From positions 2,046,001 to 2,110,000 of the forward strand of contig NZ_CP081150.1 in NCBI RefSeq assembly GCF_019665765.1: 64,000 nucleotides of DNA, written 5' to 3'. A program made the translations under genes and the position numbers. The notes beneath the pieces were generated by a model, which saw only the letters and a list, made by a program, of their open reading frames with translations, was not told the origin of the DNA and made no database searches. Shown here piece after piece: positions 1 to 9,411 of the stretch (the first letter of the stretch is position 1; each line of letters starts with the position of its first letter). This stretch comes from Deefgea tanakiae. GTDB lineage: Bacteria > Pseudomonadota > Gammaproteobacteria > Burkholderiales > Chitinibacteraceae.

Positions 1-1047
1 ATTCAAATTCAGTTTGCACAGCAGACCGGAATTCGGATTGATGATAATCAACTCGAAAACGCCATCAATCGCATCGCCGCACAAAATCAAATGTCGCTAC
101 CTGAGTTTCGCAAAAAGCTAGAAGAAACCGGTATGAACTGGCGTGGCTTTCGTGAGCAAATTCGTCAAGATATGTTGTTAGGACGATTAAAAGAACGAGA
201 AATCGACAACAAAGTGGTCGTCACCGAATCAGAGATTGATGATTACTTAAAACTAGCTGCCAATAAAGCGCAGATGGAATACGATTTAGCGCAAATTTTT
301 ATCCCACTGCCAGAAAATGCCAATCCAGACCAAATTCAGGAGCGTCGTATCAAGATTCAAGCTGCGCGTAAGGAGCTGGAAGCCGGGACTTCATTTGCCA
401 GTGTAGCCGCTAGTTTTTCGGCCGATAAAAATGCCAACAATGGCGGTGCACTCGGCTGGCGCCCTGCCGGCTCTTTGCCACCAGCATTTACTTCACTACT
501 TGATAAGCTAGAGGCTGGCGGTCTAACTGATATCGTGCGCAGCCCTGCTGGTTTCCATATTTTCAAATTGCTCGACAAACGTAGCCAGCAGGAACAAGTC
601 GTGGTTGAGCAAACCAATGCGCGCCACATTCTGATTCGCAGCAATGAGATTACCTCAACTACCGATGCGAAACAAAAGCTAAGCCAACTTCGTATTCGCC
701 TCGTTAATGGCGAAAAATTTGAAGACCTTGCCAAAGCGTTTTCTGATGATGCAACAGCGCCCAAAGGTGGCGATTTAGGTTGGCTCAATCCAGGAGAAAC
801 CGTACCCGAATTTGAAAAAGCAATGAACGCACTCAAAATCGGTGAAATTAGCACGGTAATCCAAAGCCCATTTGGCTTTCACCTAATCCGCGTTGATGGA
901 CGCCGTAAACAAGACGTTACCCTAGAGCGTGCTCGTTTTAAAATTCGCAGTGAATTAAAACAGCGTAAAGCGGAAGAACAATACGATGATTGGATTCGTC
1001 AACTGCGTGATCGCGCGCACGTTGAAATCCGCCTGAAGGACGAATAA
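1..1047 (+). CDS. surA: Peptidyl-prolyl cis-trans isomerase SurA (5' partial)
   Basis: Periplasmic chaperone that escorts outer-membrane proteins to the BAM complex. The frame is open from base 1, so the signal peptide and start of the N-domain lie outside the window; 348 residues are visible. The first part is the helical SurA N-domain, followed by two parvulin (PPIC) repeats, roughly visible residues 90-195 and 205-305, each ending in a motif like GFHIFKLLD or GFHLIRVDG, and a charged C-terminal helix. The stop codon overlaps the pdxA start (TAATG), the usual surA-pdxA-rsmA arrangement, so the two are translationally coupled. Identity is confident; only the N-terminus is missing. Confidence 0.95.
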   Translation: MQIQFAQQTGIRIDDNQLENAINRIAAQNQMSLPEFRKKLEETGMNWRGFREQIRQDMLLGRLKEREIDNKVVVTESEIDDYLKLAANKAQMEYDLAQIFIPLPENANPDQIQERRIKIQAARKELEAGTSFASVAASFSADKNANNGGALGWRPAGSLPPAFTSLLDKLEAGGLTDIVRSPAGFHIFKLLDKRSQQEQVVVEQTNARHILIRSNEITSTTDAKQKLSQLRIRLVNGEKFEDLAKAFSDDATAPKGGDLGWLNPGETVPEFEKAMNALKIGEISTVIQSPFGFHLIRVDGRRKQDVTLERARFKIRSELKQRKAEEQYDDWIRQLRDRAHVEIRLKDE

Positions 1048-2045
1048 TGCAAAGACCATTGGCGATCACCACTGGCGAACCTGCAGGTATTGGCCCAGAG
1101 TTATCAATTCAATTAGCTCAGAGCAATATACGCAATCCGATTGTTTTATTGGCTGATCGCCAATTATTAATTGAGCGCGCAGACTGTGTTGGCGTGAGTG
1201 CCGCCGATGTAGCGGCATGGCCTGATTATGAAGTAGGCTGCGATGCGCTAATTTCCGTTTTAGATATACCGATGGGCGCGCCTTGCGTGGCGGGCGAATT
1301 GAATCCAAACAATGCCGCCTATGTACTCGCCTTGCTGGACCGAGCAATTGATGGCTGTGTCAGCGGTGAATTTGGCGCCATGGTGACCGCGCCATTGCAT
1401 AAAGGCGTCATCAACGATGCCAAGCTGGGTGGGTATTTCTCTGGGCACACCGAATATCTTGCCGAGCGAACTAATACCCAGCAAGTAGTCATGATGCTGG
1501 CGGGGCAATACGGCCACGAGCAGAAAATGATGCGCGTAGCATTAGCAACCACACATCTGCCACTCAAAGACGTTGCCAATGCCATCACAGCAGAATCACT
1601 AGAGACCACATTAAGAATTTTGCATCAAGACCTGCAGCAACAATTTGGCTTGTCCAATCCCAAAATCATTGTCGCTGGACTAAATCCGCACGCGGGTGAA
1701 AGTGGCCATATGGGGCGGGAAGAAATAGACGTCATCATTCCAGTGCTCAATCAATTGCGCGCTCAAGGCATGCAATTGATCGGACCACTTCCTGCCGACA
1801 CCTTATTTAATCCACCGATTTTGGCACAAGGTGATGCCGTGCTGGCGATGTATCACGACCAAGGTTTGCCCGTTTTAAAATTTGCCACCTTTGGTGCAGG
1901 CATCAATATCACTTTAGGTTTGCCGATTATTCGCACCTCAGTCGATCATGGCACCGCATTAGATTTAGCTGGCACCGGCCAAGCCGAAGTCGGCAGCCTC
2001 ATCTCCGCCACGCAATTAGCTGCCACACTCGCCGCACACACCTAA
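1047..2045 (+). CDS. pdxA: 4-hydroxythreonine-4-phosphate dehydrogenase PdxA
   Basis: NAD-dependent oxidation and decarboxylation of 4-phosphohydroxy-L-threonine in the DXP-dependent pyridoxal phosphate pathway; cytosolic. The 332 residues match the family length. Visible marks are the N-terminal TTGEPAGIGPEL, the GHTEYLAE segment with the substrate/metal histidine, NPHAGE, and the late MYHDQGLPVLK and TSVDHGTA stretches that supply metal-binding histidines. The ATG overlaps the surA stop and an AAGGA lies just inside surA, so the start is well fixed. It is followed 115 bp later by rsmA. Confidence 0.96.
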   Translation: MQRPLAITTGEPAGIGPELSIQLAQSNIRNPIVLLADRQLLIERADCVGVSAADVAAWPDYEVGCDALISVLDIPMGAPCVAGELNPNNAAYVLALLDRAIDGCVSGEFGAMVTAPLHKGVINDAKLGGYFSGHTEYLAERTNTQQVVMMLAGQYGHEQKMMRVALATTHLPLKDVANAITAESLETTLRILHQDLQQQFGLSNPKIIVAGLNPHAGESGHMGREEIDVIIPVLNQLRAQGMQLIGPLPADTLFNPPILAQGDAVLAMYHDQGLPVLKFATFGAGINITLGLPIIRTSVDHGTALDLAGTGQAEVGSLISATQLAATLAAHT

Positions 2046-2160
2046 ACCCGCGCCGCTACGTTGTGTTTCGAATCGACCAACGGAAAAAGCACGCGGCGTG
2101 ACTGCTTTACAATAGCGAAATCACTCGCTTTATTTATTCTCTTAGAGAATCAGGATTTTC

Positions 2161-2946
2161 ATGGCACATATTCCCCGTAAACGCTTTGGGCAAAACTTTT
2201 TACAAGACCAAGGCGTCATTGCCGGCATTATCAATGCAGTTGACCCGCAAGCAGGCGATGTCATCGTTGAAATTGGTCCCGGCCTTGCCGCGCTCACGAC
2301 ACCATTACTAGCGCGGGTGCCGCAGCTCAATGTCGTTGAAATTGACCGCGATATTGTCAGCCATTTATCTGGTATTTATCCGCCCGAGCGCCTTGTGATT
2401 CACAACGCGGATGCGCTAAATTTTGATTTTGGCGCGCTTGCCCGTGAAATTGCACCGGGTGGTCGCATCAAATTAGTCGGCAATCTACCGTACAATATTT
2501 CAACGCCTTTATTATTCCATCTAGCGACCTTTGCTGACGTCATTTACGACATGCACTTCATGCTGCAAAAAGAAGTCGTCGAACGCATGGTCGCAGAGCC
2601 AAGCACCACCGATTACGGTCGTCTCTCCATCATGCTGCAGTACCGCTATTTGATGGATCACATCATCGATGTACCACCAGAATCTTTTGATCCGCCACCG
2701 AAAGTCGATTCCGCCGTTGTGCGTATGGTGCCCTACGATGTCTTGCCTTACCCAGCAAAAAATGAAGACCACTTGCGTAAACTCGTTTTGGCGGCTTTTG
2801 CTCAACGTAGAAAAACACTGCGCAATAATCTGAAAGGCATCGCCAACGATCAAGTGCTGGCTGATTTAGGCATCGACCCAAGCTGCCGACCAGAAAATGT
2901 CACCGTGGCGCAATACGTTGCACTTAGTAATGCATTAGCGAGTTAG
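2161..2946 (+). CDS. rsmA: 16S rRNA dimethyladenosine transferase RsmA (KsgA)
   Basis: Dimethylates two adjacent adenines in helix 45 of 16S rRNA using S-adenosylmethionine, a late 30S maturation step. At 261 residues the size is typical. RKRFGQNFL is at the N-terminus, [10 protein letters not shown] is the SAM motif I, VVEIDRD is motif II, and [11 protein letters not shown] is the catalytic motif [12 protein letters not shown] near the C-terminus is the RNA-binding helix. AGGA lies 5-8 bp before the ATG. Third gene of the conserved surA-pdxA-rsmA set; loss of function gives kasugamycin resistance in relatives. Confidence 0.96.
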   Translation: MAHIPRKRFGQNFLQDQGVIAGIINAVDPQAGDVIVEIGPGLAALTTPLLARVPQLNVVEIDRDIVSHLSGIYPPERLVIHNADALNFDFGALAREIAPGGRIKLVGNLPYNISTPLLFHLATFADVIYDMHFMLQKEVVERMVAEPSTTDYGRLSIMLQYRYLMDHIIDVPPESFDPPPKVDSAVVRMVPYDVLPYPAKNEDHLRKLVLAAFAQRRKTLRNNLKGIANDQVLADLGIDPSCRPENVTVAQYVALSNALAS

Positions 2947-2975
2947 GGTCTGTTGACGATCCTAAATAGACCCTA
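2944..2975 (+). terminator. Possible hairpin after rsmA
   Basis: Arms TAGGGTCT (2944-2951) and AGACCCTA (2968-2975) form an 8-bp stem directly over the rsmA stop codon. There is no T-run afterwards, so it is at best a weak or factor-assisted terminator. Confidence 0.3.
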
Positions 2976-3030
2976 GGGATTTCCCCGCTAGGCTGATGTT
3001 CATTCTCCACACAAAATAACAGGCTTACTA

Positions 3031-3789
3031 ATGAATGCTGATGTGACCATGATTCGCTTCCAAAACGTCAATAAATGGTATGGCCGCGACCACCATGTTT
3101 TAAAAAATCTCAATCTTGAGGTGAAACAAGGTGAAGTTGTGGTCGTCTGTGGACCATCAGGATCGGGAAAATCAACGCTCATTCGTACCATTAATCAGCT
3201 TGAAGCAATTAATGATGGCGAAATTTGGGTCGATGGAATTCAAGCCAATAGCACCAAAACCAATATCAATAAATTACGTGAAGAAGTCGGGTTCGTCTTC
3301 CAGCATTTCAACTTGTACCCGCATTTGTCGGTCCTTGAGAACATTACCTTAGCACCGATCAACGTAAAAAAAATCGCGCCTGCCGAAGCAAACAAACAAG
3401 CACTTGAATTGCTTGAGCGTGTGGGTTTGGCCAATAAAAAAGATGCTTACCCCAGCAATCTTTCCGGTGGCCAACAGCAACGGGTGGCGATTGCACGTGG
3501 TTTAGCGATGAATCCACGTGTCATGCTGTTTGATGAGCCAACTAGCGCACTCGATCCAGAGATGGTCGGTGAAGTACTTAGCGTGATGAAGCAACTGGCA
3601 GAGTCAGGCATGACGATGATGGTGGTCACCCACGAAATGGGCTTTGCCCGCGAAGTAGCGGATCGTGTCATTTTCCTTGATCACGGTGAAATCATTGAAG
3701 ACACAATGCCAGAGAGTTTCTTCACCAATCCACAATCTGATCGCGCTAAACAATTCTTGCGCCAAATTTTGGCGCCTATGCACCAATAA
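3031..3789 (+). CDS. Polar amino-acid ABC transporter ATP-binding protein (GlnQ-like)
   Basis: Cytoplasmic ATPase of an amino-acid importer. 252 residues with Walker [11 protein letters not shown]-loop FQHFNLYPH, signature [16 protein letters not shown], Walker [14 protein letters not shown] and the switch histidine in VVTHEMGF, the pattern of the GlnQ/GltL/HisP class. No permease or binding-protein gene is adjacent: rsmA lies upstream and a convergent EAL gene downstream, so its partners must be encoded elsewhere. The start may instead be the internal ATG at 3049 ([12 protein letters not shown]), since neither start has a strong ribosome site. Substrate (glutamate, glutamine or other) cannot be told from sequence. 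Confidence 0.9.
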   Translation: MNADVTMIRFQNVNKWYGRDHHVLKNLNLEVKQGEVVVVCGPSGSGKSTLIRTINQLEAINDGEIWVDGIQANSTKTNINKLREEVGFVFQHFNLYPHLSVLENITLAPINVKKIAPAEANKQALELLERVGLANKKDAYPSNLSGGQQQRVAIARGLAMNPRVMLFDEPTSALDPEMVGEVLSVMKQLAESGMTMMVVTHEMGFAREVADRVIFLDHGEIIEDTMPESFFTNPQSDRAKQFLRQILAPMHQ

Positions 3790-3813
3790 GTCAGCGAGTT
3801 TGATTTACATAAT

Positions 3814-3842
3814 AAAAAAGATGACCCTAGGTCATCTTTTTT
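3814..3842. terminator. Bidirectional intrinsic terminator
   Basis: A perfect 13-bp stem (arms 3814-3826 and 3830-3842) with a 3-nt loop, A-tract on the left and T-tract on the right. It lies between the convergent GlnQ-like gene and the GGDEF-EAL gene and can stop transcripts from both sides. Confidence 0.9.
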
Positions 3843-3901
3843 ATTGCATAGGTATCTCAATAAAGGCCATTAAAAATAATACCTAGAAAGCAATACCTCA
3901 A

Positions 3902-6532
3902 TCACATCTTCGCCATTAAACCCAAGCGCATCCATAACTCGGCTACACCAGCAGGCACAGCTTCACTGAAATAAAAGCCTTGCATATAGTTCACGCCAAG
4001 TCCTTGCAAAAAGCGTGCAGTTTCAAGGTTTTCAACACCCTCTATCACTAAGTCCAACTGCAAGCCTTGCGCCATTTGTGCGATGGCCTGCATGACTCGC
4101 CGCCCTTCTTCCGTATGCAAGCGCTGAGCAAAAGAGACATCAACTTTCAACATTTGCGCTGGCATTTCATGTAATTGCGACAGCGAAGAATAACCCGTAC
4201 CAAAGTCATCAATCGCCAACTCAAATCCAGCTAGACGCAATTGCCGCAAATGCCGCATCTGCCGCGAATAATCCGTTAAAGCCACGCTTTCGGTGATTTC
4301 TAGAATAATGTCGGAAGGACGCAAACGGAATTGGCTTAGTCGTTCAACCAATTGCGTTACAAAATTAGGTAGAAATAGCTGGCTACGCGAAATATTGATC
4401 ATGACTTTTTGCGCTAAACCGCTATCACGCCAGTCTCGCAATTTGGCAAACGCGATCAACATGATTTGCTCAGACAACTCTTGAATCAGCCCTACTTTCT
4501 CCGCCATCGGAATAAATAATTCCGGGCTAATCCAGCCGCTTTTATCGTCCAACCAGCGTGCCAAAGCCTCAACCGCAATCACTTCACCAGTACGGGAATT
4601 AACAATCGGCTGATAAAACACTTGTAAACCACCATGCTTAATCGCACTCGACAAACGCGACTGTATCGCGACGTGTTCGCGACCCAATGCTTTCAAATGA
4701 ACAATATCGCTATAGAAACAGGCATTGTTGCGCCCCGCATGCTTCGCGTGATACATGGTGTGATCAGCTGCAGACAGCAGCTCTTCGCCACTCTCTGCGT
4801 TGTCGGGATACATAGCAAAACCCACCGAAATCGTCGGCTGCGTTTCCATGCCATTGATGCTAATTGACTCGCGAGCAGCGCCACGAAGCTGTTCGGCGAT
4901 TTGTTTGAGCTGATTGATATCAGTCAGGTTAGGGATTAGGGCAATAAATTCATCACCACCCCAGCGCGCCAACACGGCCTCTTCGGGCAAGACCGCTTTA
5001 AGGCGCTTAGATAAACTCACCAAAAGTTCATCACCCGTTTTATGCCCAAATGCATCATTGATCTGTTTGAAATGATCCAAATCGATAAAACCAAGGCCTA
5101 CTTTGCAATTTTGTACGCGGGCCTGATCGATTGCACGATGCAATTCATCGTCGAGCAATAAGCGATTGGGTAAATTAGTCAGGCCATCGTACAAAGCCAA
5201 CTGAGTAATATGCTGTTCATTCAAATGGGCCACGGTGACATCACGCAGCACGCCACGCAAACCCGCCACCTTGCCATCCGCCCCTTTGTGGGCAATTAAG
5301 CGAGCTTCAACCCAAACGAACTCACCGTCTTCACGCATCAAACGAAAACGCACTGTGGATGCTTCTGCCGTTTTGACCATTTGGGCAATGATGCCGCCGA
5401 CGAGGCCATTATCCTCAGGATAAACCCAAGACAATAAAGACCGACCTAGGTCTTGGCTTAAGTTGCGTGGATCGATGCCACGTAAGCGTGGCCACACCGC
5501 CGTTGTTTCAGTTAAATGCCCCGCAGGTGATAAATCAACAATCGCCTCTTCGAGCAGATTCAGCGTATCAAGCATGGTCTTTTTACGAGCGGCGTCTTGC
5601 ATCAACACCGTCACGTCTTGCATTAAGACCACCGCATGCAATTTACTACCCGCGCTCACTGGCTGCAGACGAACCAGAAAACAAATATTCTCCATGCTCA
5701 ACGTGCAGTGAAACTGCATGCTGGCCTGTCCAGCCAATAATTTTGGCAAGCGATGAACCAATTCACTGGCCAATTCAAATGGCAGTGCCACAGTGAGCGG
5801 CCGACCTAAAATGGCTTCAATCGGCGGTAAACTGGGGTGGCCTGACCAAACTTGGCAAATGACACCATTAGGCTCTAACTCAAACACCATGTCTTGTGTT
5901 CCGCCCACTAGGGCGCGTAAACGCTGTTGATTCGCTAAAGATTCAGCTTCCACCTTGGCTTTAAGCAAAGCCTGTGCAACGTGGTTGGCTAACATCGACA
6001 ATAAACGCAACTCAGTGCTTTCTCGCTGCTGCCGTTCATCATCATTTAAAAAAATCAGAAACCCAAATAAATGGCCGTTATCCAGCAAAGGAATACAGAG
6101 TAATTGTCGAACTCCCACTTGCGCCAATAGCATTTGTTCCGCTAAAGGTAGTTCAAGCAAAGATCGATTTAGAACCATACCCACAGCAAGGGTATCGGCC
6201 AGTAAAGGATATTGCTCGTACTCTAGAGAGACAAACGGCTGGGGGGTATTTTTTGCCAAATGGCACTCTTCATCACGCCATGCAGCCACCAAGCGGGCTA
6301 TTTTCCCGTCCGCCTCATTCAAATATAAACCCGACATGCTGCTGTGCGATGCTTCTGCGAGCGTGCGCAACATCTCCAAAATTGACTCTGGATCTTCAGC
6401 ATTCGCCAGCAAACTCACCACATTATCAAACGCATCAAAATAGGTTTGATAGAGCGCCAAAGCCTCATGCATGTGGAATTGCTTTGAGTTAGAAGACATA
6501 TTCTCTGGTAGCACAACAGCCCCACGTAACAT
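3902..6532 (-). CDS. GAF/PAS-GGDEF-EAL c-di-GMP signalling protein
   Basis: Large cytosolic sensor for cyclic-di-GMP turnover, 876 residues. The N-terminal third looks like a GAF-type sensory domain (about 15-195), then PAS-like regions (about 205-430, the second ending in GLRGVLRDVT), a GGDEF domain with intact ARWGGDEF and an EAL domain with VEALARW, EITES and DDFGTGYSSLS, so both catalytic centres look complete. No RxxD inhibitory site precedes GGDEF (PEEAVLARW). No transmembrane segment is obvious. A start at the internal ATG (6499, MSSNSKQ) is equally possible because no clear Shine-Dalgarno precedes 6532. Lies downstream of topA but separated by a terminator, so probably its own unit. 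Confidence 0.88.
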   Translation of the reverse strand: MLRGAVVLPENMSSNSKQFHMHEALALYQTYFDAFDNVVSLLANAEDPESILEMLRTLAEASHSSMSGLYLNEADGKIARLVAAWRDEECHLAKNTPQPFVSLEYEQYPLLADTLAVGMVLNRSLLELPLAEQMLLAQVGVRQLLCIPLLDNGHLFGFLIFLNDDERQQRESTELRLLSMLANHVAQALLKAKVEAESLANQQRLRALVGGTQDMVFELEPNGVICQVWSGHPSLPPIEAILGRPLTVALPFELASELVHRLPKLLAGQASMQFHCTLSMENICFLVRLQPVSAGSKLHAVVLMQDVTVLMQDAARKKTMLDTLNLLEEAIVDLSPAGHLTETTAVWPRLRGIDPRNLSQDLGRSLLSWVYPEDNGLVGGIIAQMVKTAEASTVRFRLMREDGEFVWVEARLIAHKGADGKVAGLRGVLRDVTVAHLNEQHITQLALYDGLTNLPNRLLLDDELHRAIDQARVQNCKVGLGFIDLDHFKQINDAFGHKTGDELLVSLSKRLKAVLPEEAVLARWGGDEFIALIPNLTDINQLKQIAEQLRGAARESISINGMETQPTISVGFAMYPDNAESGEELLSAADHTMYHAKHAGRNNACFYSDIVHLKALGREHVAIQSRLSSAIKHGGLQVFYQPIVNSRTGEVIAVEALARWLDDKSGWISPELFIPMAEKVGLIQELSEQIMLIAFAKLRDWRDSGLAQKVMINISRSQLFLPNFVTQLVERLSQFRLRPSDIILEITESVALTDYSRQMRHLRQLRLAGFELAIDDFGTGYSSLSQLHEMPAQMLKVDVSFAQRLHTEEGRRVMQAIAQMAQGLQLDLVIEGVENLETARFLQGLGVNYMQGFYFSEAVPAGVAELWMRLGLMAKM

Positions 6533-6561
6533 TCATGTTAGTTTTAAAACTAGCAACGAAA

Positions 6562-6586
6562 AACGGGAACCGATTCGATTCCCGTT
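6562..6586 (-). terminator. Intrinsic terminator after topA
   Basis: Stem AACGGGAA/TTCCCGTT with a 9-nt loop; read on the minus strand it is followed by TTTTTCGTT. It ends the LysM-dprA-smg-topA transcript before the GGDEF-EAL gene. Confidence 0.75.
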
Positions 6587-6590
6587 AAGC

Positions 6591-8891
6591 TTATTTTGGT
6601 TCTTTTTCTGGCGGCGGTATTAATACTTCACTGTAGCCGCATTCTTTCTGCGGACAAACTTTTTCGGTCCCACGGCGCTTAGTGACTTTAATCGTCATAA
6701 TCGGCCATTTACATTGCGGACAAGCTTCAGCTACTGGTGGATTCCACGTTGCGTATTTGCAATCTGGATAAGTATTGCATGAATAGAACAATTTACCGTA
6801 ACGGCTCTTACGCTCAATCAGGCTGCCTTTATGGCACTCAGGACATTCAATCCCCGTGTCTTTCGGTTTTTCTAAAGGCTCAATGTGCTTGCACTTTGGA
6901 TAAGCCGAGCAGCCAATAAATTTACCGTAACGACCCAACTTGATATGCAGCGGTGACTCGCATTTCGGGCACGTCCGATCAGGAACGACTTCAGGCTCAA
7001 GCGGCGCAGCATTAGGATCATCGCCAATATTGCGCGTGTAATCGCACTCTGGATAAGAACTGCAACTAATAAAACGACCACGGCGACCCAAGCGAATTGA
7101 CAGTTTGTGCTTGCCACATTTCGGGCAGTCTTCATCCATCGCTTCATGCGTTGCTTCTGCCCGCGAAAGCGCTTGTTTTTCTTCAACTTGCTTGTGAAAT
7201 TTAAGCCAGAACTCATCAAGAACCGGGATCCACTCGCGGCTACCATTCGAAATTTCATCGAGTTTGTCTTCCAATTTCGCAGTGAAATTGTAATCTACAT
7301 ACTGCGTAAAATGCTCAGACAAAAACTTATTCACGACTTCACCGGTATCGGTCGGTGTGAAGCGTTTTTTGTCCAAAATGACATATTCACGATCTTTCAA
7401 CGTGAAAATAATCGATGCGTAGGTTGAAGGTCGACCAATGCCGAACTCTTCGAGCGATTTCACCAAACTCGCCTCGGTAAAACGCGGTGGTGGCTGTGTA
7501 AAATGTTGCTCGCCGAAGATTTTTTCGACTGGCAGCGCATCACCTTCGGTCATTACCGGTAGGCGTGCTTCGTCTTCATCGTCATCCACATCATCGGCAT
7601 CTTCTTGATACACGGCGATAAAGCCAGGAAATACCAAAGTTTGCCCCGTTGCACGGAACAAGTTTTCTGGACCGCCCACTGCAATATCCACAGCAACGGT
7701 ATCAAACTTGGCCGAGGTCATCTGACAGGATAGCGTGCGCTTCCAAATCATTTGATACAGCTTAAATTGCTCAGGCGACAAGAATGTTTTGACTGATTCT
7801 GGCGTACGATGAATCGACGTTGGGCGTACCGCTTCATGCGCTTCTTGTGCATTTTTAGCTTTATTTTTATAAGCTATTGCATCTTTTGGCAGGTACTCTT
7901 TCTCAAAATGCTCACTGATATAACCACGAATTTCTGCCAAGGCATCATTCGATAAGGCGACCGAATCGGTACGCATATAGGTGATCAAGCCGACTGTTTC
8001 ACCGCCAAGATTAATACCTTCGTACAACTGCTGCGCAGTACGCATGGCACGATCAGTTGTGAAACCCAGTTTACGCACCGCTTCTTGCTGCAAAGTCGAC
8101 GTAGTAAATGGCGCAGCTGGGCTGCGGGATTTCTTTTTCTTTTCAACCGAGTGGACTACGGCATCTTTGCCGGCCAAGCCGTTTAAGATGGTGGTTTGTT
8201 CAGCTTCATTGGGAATATCAAATTGGTCGAGCTTTTTGCCTTGCCACGTGGTGAGCTTAGCTGCAACTTTGCTTCGACCTTTTTTGGTATCGAGATGAAT
8301 CGACCAATATTCTTGCGGATTAAAAGCACGAATCTCGATCTCGCGCTCGCAGATTAAGCGCAGCGCAGGGCTTTGTACCCGCCCTGCAGACAAACCGGTT
8401 CGCACTTTTCGCCATAGCAATGGCGACAAATTAAAGCCTACTAAATAATCCAAGGCACTACGCGCTTGCTGCGCGTTCACCAAATTGAAATCGATATCGC
8501 GCGGGTTAGCGACTGCGTGCAACACTGCAGTTTCTGTAATTTCGTGAAACACAACGCGTTTAAACGTTTTCTCAGGGCTGATTAATTTTTTCGCCTTAAG
8601 AATTTCCATGATGTGCCAAGAAATGGCCTCACCTTCGCGGTCCGGATCGGATGCGAGATAAACGTGGTCAGCAGCTTCAACTGCATCGCAAATCGCATCC
8701 ACATGTTTTTTGTTTTTTTCGATGACCTGATACTTCATTTTGAAGTCTTTTTCAGGGTCAACCGAGCCCGATTTACGAACTAATCCACGGACGTGACCAT
8801 AGGAGGCAAGAATTTGAAAGTCTTTACCTAAATATTTTTGCAGAGTTTTCGCTTTCGAAGGCGACTCAACGATTAAGAGATTGGCCGGCAT
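6591..8891 (-). CDS. topA: DNA topoisomerase I
   Basis: Type IA topoisomerase relaxing negative supercoils. 766 residues from the ATG at 8891 (MPANLLIVESPSKAKTLQKY); an in-frame TTG at 8909 would add six residues but the ATG has GGGGA before it. The TOPRIM acidic motif SDPDREGEAISWH is present, and LITYMRTDSVALS carries the active-site tyrosine. The C-terminus has four cysteine zinc-ribbon repeats (CPKC..., CPKC..., CPEC..., CPQC...), the last one less regular. Last gene of a minus-strand set with a LysM protein, dprA and smg. Confidence 0.95.
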   Translation of the reverse strand: MPANLLIVESPSKAKTLQKYLGKDFQILASYGHVRGLVRKSGSVDPEKDFKMKYQVIEKNKKHVDAICDAVEAADHVYLASDPDREGEAISWHIMEILKAKKLISPEKTFKRVVFHEITETAVLHAVANPRDIDFNLVNAQQARSALDYLVGFNLSPLLWRKVRTGLSAGRVQSPALRLICEREIEIRAFNPQEYWSIHLDTKKGRSKVAAKLTTWQGKKLDQFDIPNEAEQTTILNGLAGKDAVVHSVEKKKKSRSPAAPFTTSTLQQEAVRKLGFTTDRAMRTAQQLYEGINLGGETVGLITYMRTDSVALSNDALAEIRGYISEHFEKEYLPKDAIAYKNKAKNAQEAHEAVRPTSIHRTPESVKTFLSPEQFKLYQMIWKRTLSCQMTSAKFDTVAVDIAVGGPENLFRATGQTLVFPGFIAVYQEDADDVDDDEDEARLPVMTEGDALPVEKIFGEQHFTQPPPRFTEASLVKSLEEFGIGRPSTYASIIFTLKDREYVILDKKRFTPTDTGEVVNKFLSEHFTQYVDYNFTAKLEDKLDEISNGSREWIPVLDEFWLKFHKQVEEKQALSRAEATHEAMDEDCPKCGKHKLSIRLGRRGRFISCSSYPECDYTRNIGDDPNAAPLEPEVVPDRTCPKCESPLHIKLGRYGKFIGCSAYPKCKHIEPLEKPKDTGIECPECHKGSLIERKSRYGKLFYSCNTYPDCKYATWNPPVAEACPQCKWPIMTIKVTKRRGTEKVCPQKECGYSEVLIPPPEKEPK

Positions 8892-8944
8892 GGTTCCCCA
8901 AGGCAGCAAAGATTCGAAAACTGGAGTGTGTGGTGCAGCGAGCC

Positions 8945-9403
8945 TTAATGTAAGGCAAAACCTTCACGACCAAACAACAACTCCTCGATAAGTAGATTGG
9001 TCAACGCATCGCGTTTTTGCCAAATCACCATTAAAACTATTAATTTAATTCGCTCTAGCGCGACTTCACCGTCAGGTTCACGCCAAAGTCGATCTAATAC
9101 TAATTCGCGCTCACCCGCACTGAGTACTCGAGTGGCATCTAATGCATGCAAAAAGACAGCCGCCTCTTCAGTCAAGCGCTCCAACTCAATAGGATGCAAA
9201 GAACGAAACCCCAATTCTTTTGTATCTAGCAATTGGTATGGGGCAACATCTATTTGTTTCAATTCAGATAACCATGTCAAAGCATCATGGATATCTTCTC
9301 CCTCAAAGCCCGCCAAAGATAATTTTTTGGCCAACTGAGACATATCCGGCAAGCCATCTGCGTTGTAAAACTGCTCAAAAAGGTAAGCAAGGACTTCTAA
9401 CAT
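8945..9403 (-). CDS. smg: Smg family protein (DUF494)
   Basis: 152-residue all-helical cytosolic protein of the Smg/DUF494 family, recognised from MLEVLAYLFEQF at the N-terminus and from its position between dprA and topA, where this family is usually found. Its molecular role is not established; the name comes from the gene's place next to smf. The ATG at 9403 sits 8 nt after the dprA stop, implying translational coupling. No catalytic motif is visible. Confidence 0.88.
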   Translation of the reverse strand: MLEVLAYLFEQFYNADGLPDMSQLAKKLSLAGFEGEDIHDALTWLSELKQIDVAPYQLLDTKELGFRSLHPIELERLTEEAAVFLHALDATRVLSAGERELVLDRLWREPDGEVALERIKLIVLMVIWQKRDALTNLLIEELLFGREGFALH

Positions 9404-9411
9404 AATCTAAT

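Noticed and set aside
5467-6492. Plus-strand ORFs within the GGDEF-EAL gene
   Set aside because: They are shadows of the large minus-strand gene whose domains and motifs are continuous through this stretch.
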